DNA from: Myxococcales bacterium
GTDB lineage: Bacteria > Myxococcota_A > Polyangia > Polyangiales > Polyangiaceae
Direction of reading: 5' to 3'
NCBI GenBank assembly: GCA_013298325.1
Contig: JAAFHJ010000292.1
Span: 1 to 6,475, forward strand
DNA length: 6,475 nt
Position 1 is the first letter of the stretch, and each line of letters starts with the position of its first letter. The notes beneath the pieces are model-generated. The model searched no databases. It was not told the origin of the DNA and saw only the letters and a program-made list of their open reading frames with translations. The position numbers and the translations under genes are program-made. Positions 5,022 to 6,475 of the stretch are shown here, in pieces.

Positions 5022-6475
5022 TCACCACCACTTAGAAACGACTTTCCCTTTGCGGGAGATGCTCGTCAGATGCTGAAGCTCAAATGCCCAGGACTCCGAC
5101 TTCTTGACGTAGGGCTTCGTGTCAACGAGCGTCTTCGCGACGTGGGCTTGAACCGTCGCAAAGCCCTCAATCCGGTCACCTACTGCGAGGACTACGCCGG
5201 CAGGAAGGTCGGCTCCGACGACGATTTTTACCGCAAGATCGCTTACTTCCTTCCCCTCTTTGCAAATCGATCGGTAGACGGCGTGCCCGTTTCCGTCCCA
5301 ATGATCGAATTTGTTCGTCTCGACGCAATCGTAGGAATAGGCCCCTTCGGAATGCTCGGCAATCTCGAGAACTTGCTTGCCATTTTCCGTAGAAATCTTC
5401 TTGATTTCGCCATAGTTCGGCATGTGGGCGAGCTTAGGATGCCCGGAAATTTCCGCCTTTCCGTCGAACACGGCATTCGCCCATGCGTCGTTGAATTTCC
5501 CAGGGACGAACGCCTTCTCGGCTGCGATCGCTTGCTCGTCGGCAAGCTTCGCAAGCTTCTCGCGCTGATCTTGCGTAAAAATCGGGCGTACGAACTTGGC
5601 GCCGCGCTCGGTGTAGGAATCGCCGCCCGCGAAGGAGGGTAGCGCCGGGGTCTTCGAGGTGCCGCTGCTCATCGCGCGGAAGCAGTAGAGATCGCGCTCG
5701 ATTTCGGCGCTGAGGCGGGGACGAACGCGTCCAAGCCGCGGCGGCGCCTGGATGGCGTACAGGTAGTCGCGGCCGGTCGAGTCGTAAGCGCCCTTGAGCG
5801 CCCCATTGAGGGTGTTCGCGTACCCGACGTCCGTCTTCATGTGATCAATGAGCGATTGTGCCTTGTGGGCATCCTCGATCGCCGTCGCCATAAGGGCGCG
5901 CACGGCCGTAATGCGCGCGTACGGTTCGGAAATCTTGACGGCGGAATCGATGTCCTTGTTCCACTTGGCATCGTTCGCGCGCCACTCGGTGTCGAGGGCC
6001 GCAAAGTCGGCGTAACAGCGCGTCTGCCAGGTGCGTCGCCCAGCAGCAACGAGAAGCGCCTGGTAGGTTTCGTCGGCGGTATTCAGATGTTCATCTTCGG
6101 AAATCTTGTCCCACTCGGTGAGCCACGCCGGATCGGGATTCTTAAGCGTTCGTCGCGGGTTGTACTCGTAGACGTAGGTCCCCGAGTCCCGGTACTCGGT
6201 CACGCCAATTTGCTTCTTGAAGGCGCCAACGCATTTGTAGGACTCCTCGCAACTTTCGAAGGTCCACGCATTAAACGTCGCGATCGTTGCTTTCTCCAAG
6301 GCGCCCTGATCGTAGTTCCCGGTAAGCGCTGAAAGGGGATTTCCACCGCCCCCCCCGCTGCTTCCGCCGCTACTTCCGCCGGGCATATTGACTTTGATGA
6401 TTCCGCAGCCGGCAAGTTGCGAAATGGCGAAGAGGGCGGAAAGACCTTTGGCGAACGTAGCGAGGTGATTCTTCA
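5022..6475 (-). CDS. Large lipoprotein of unknown function (start codon one base outside the window)
   Basis: On the minus strand the window opens with TG followed by AAG AAT CAC; an A at the next base outside would give ATG, making a 484-residue protein. The first 24 residues are then a lipoprotein signal: KNH, a hydrophobic core LATFAKGLSALFAISQ, and the lipobox L21-A22-G23-C24. An internal ATG at 6386 (residue 31) would lose this signal, so it is not the start. Residue +2 after the Cys is Gly, not Asp, consistent with outer-membrane destination. A Gly/Ser linker follows (about 31-47). The mature part is hydrophilic, with six cysteines (76, 82, 154, 265, 384, 405) that could form three disulfides, a helical stretch at about 180-215, and a beta-rich end closing in SKWW. 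I recognise no known domain. It precedes the YciI-like gene by 64 bases on the same strand. Confidence 0.85.
   Translation of the reverse strand, partial: KNHLATFAKGLSALFAISQLAGCGIIKVNMPGGSSGGSSGGGGGNPLSALTGNYDQGALEKATIATFNAWTFESCEESYKCVGAFKKQIGVTEYRDSGTYVYEYNPRRTLKNPDPAWLTEWDKISEDEHLNTADETYQALLVAAGRRTWQTRCYADFAALDTEWRANDAKWNKDIDSAVKISEPYARITAVRALMATAIEDAHKAQSLIDHMKTDVGYANTLNGALKGAYDSTGRDYLYAIQAPPRLGRVRPRLSAEIERDLYCFRAMSSGTSKTPALPSFAGGDSYTERGAKFVRPIFTQDQREKLAKLADEQAIAAEKAFVPGKFNDAWANAVFDGKAEISGHPKLAHMPNYGEIKKISTENGKQVLEIAEHSEGAYSYDCVETNKFDHWDGNGHAVYRSICKEGKEVSDLAVKIVVGADLPAGVVLAVGDRIEGFATVQAHVAKTLVDTKPYVKKSESWAFELQHLTSISRKGKVVSKWW

Noticed and set aside
4941..5642. 233-residue plus-strand open frame
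   Set aside because: It lies antisense to the lipoprotein gene and to the start of the YciI-like gene, has no domain resemblance and an amino-acid make-up typical of antisense frames in GC-rich DNA. The minus-strand lipoprotein with its signal peptide explains this stretch better.
5841..6332. 163-residue plus-strand open frame
   Set aside because: Antisense to the lipoprotein coding region, no motif, and no ribosome site; taken as a shadow.
1..6475. CRISPR array, tRNA/rRNA, insertion sequence, toxin-antitoxin, defence or biosynthetic gene cluster
   Set aside because: No regularly spaced repeats, no tRNA-like cloverleaf, no transposase, no terminal inverted repeats and no defence or assembly-line domains were seen on either strand.

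Overview
The window reads as chromosomal DNA of a GC-rich deltaproteobacterial-type organism, most likely a myxobacterium (Myxococcota, probably Polyangia). The evidence is a Ser/Thr kinase C-lobe of the myxobacterial type, an extracytoplasmic-type sigma factor matching the family seen mainly in myxobacteria (as I recall it, the 'Myxococcales family 1' sigma-70 group), and GC-rich codon use. Coding density is high. No RNA gene, insertion sequence, CRISPR array, phage gene or biosynthetic cluster is visible.

Layout: (1) 2-1936 (+) is the 3' part of a membrane-anchored Ser/Thr protein kinase. Its kinase domain begins upstream of the window. After the C-lobe come a Pro/Ala-rich linker, one transmembrane helix and about 390 residues of presumed periplasmic beta-rich sequence. 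(2) 1966-3157 (-) is a likely two-gene unit: a zinc-finger (HxxxCxxC) anti-sigma-like membrane protein, then an SRPBCC/polyketide-cyclase-like protein with an N-terminal membrane segment. (3) 3229-4128 (+) is the sigma factor, divergent from the anti-sigma-like gene across a 71-base intergenic region. (4) 4121-4540 (-) is a small multi-pass membrane protein whose 3' end overlaps the sigma gene by 8 bases. (5) 4664-4957 (-) is a YciI-like protein. (6) 5022-6475 (-) is a large lipoprotein of unknown function. Its ATG begins one base outside the window, so the lipobox signal peptide is visible although the start codon is cut.

The most coherent reading is a cell-envelope signalling neighbourhood. 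A sigma factor and a zinc-finger membrane protein that could hold it inactive are arranged head to head, next to a transmembrane kinase with a large extracytoplasmic domain. Physical interaction or cross-regulation is inferred from position and domains only. The right-hand genes (membrane protein, YciI-like protein, lipoprotein) look like ordinary myxobacterial envelope or hypothetical genes. I see no strong case for a wholly new system. The most unusual items are the kinase's beta-rich extracytoplasmic tail, the beta-helix-like C-terminal domain on the anti-sigma-like protein, and the divergent sigma/anti-sigma arrangement.
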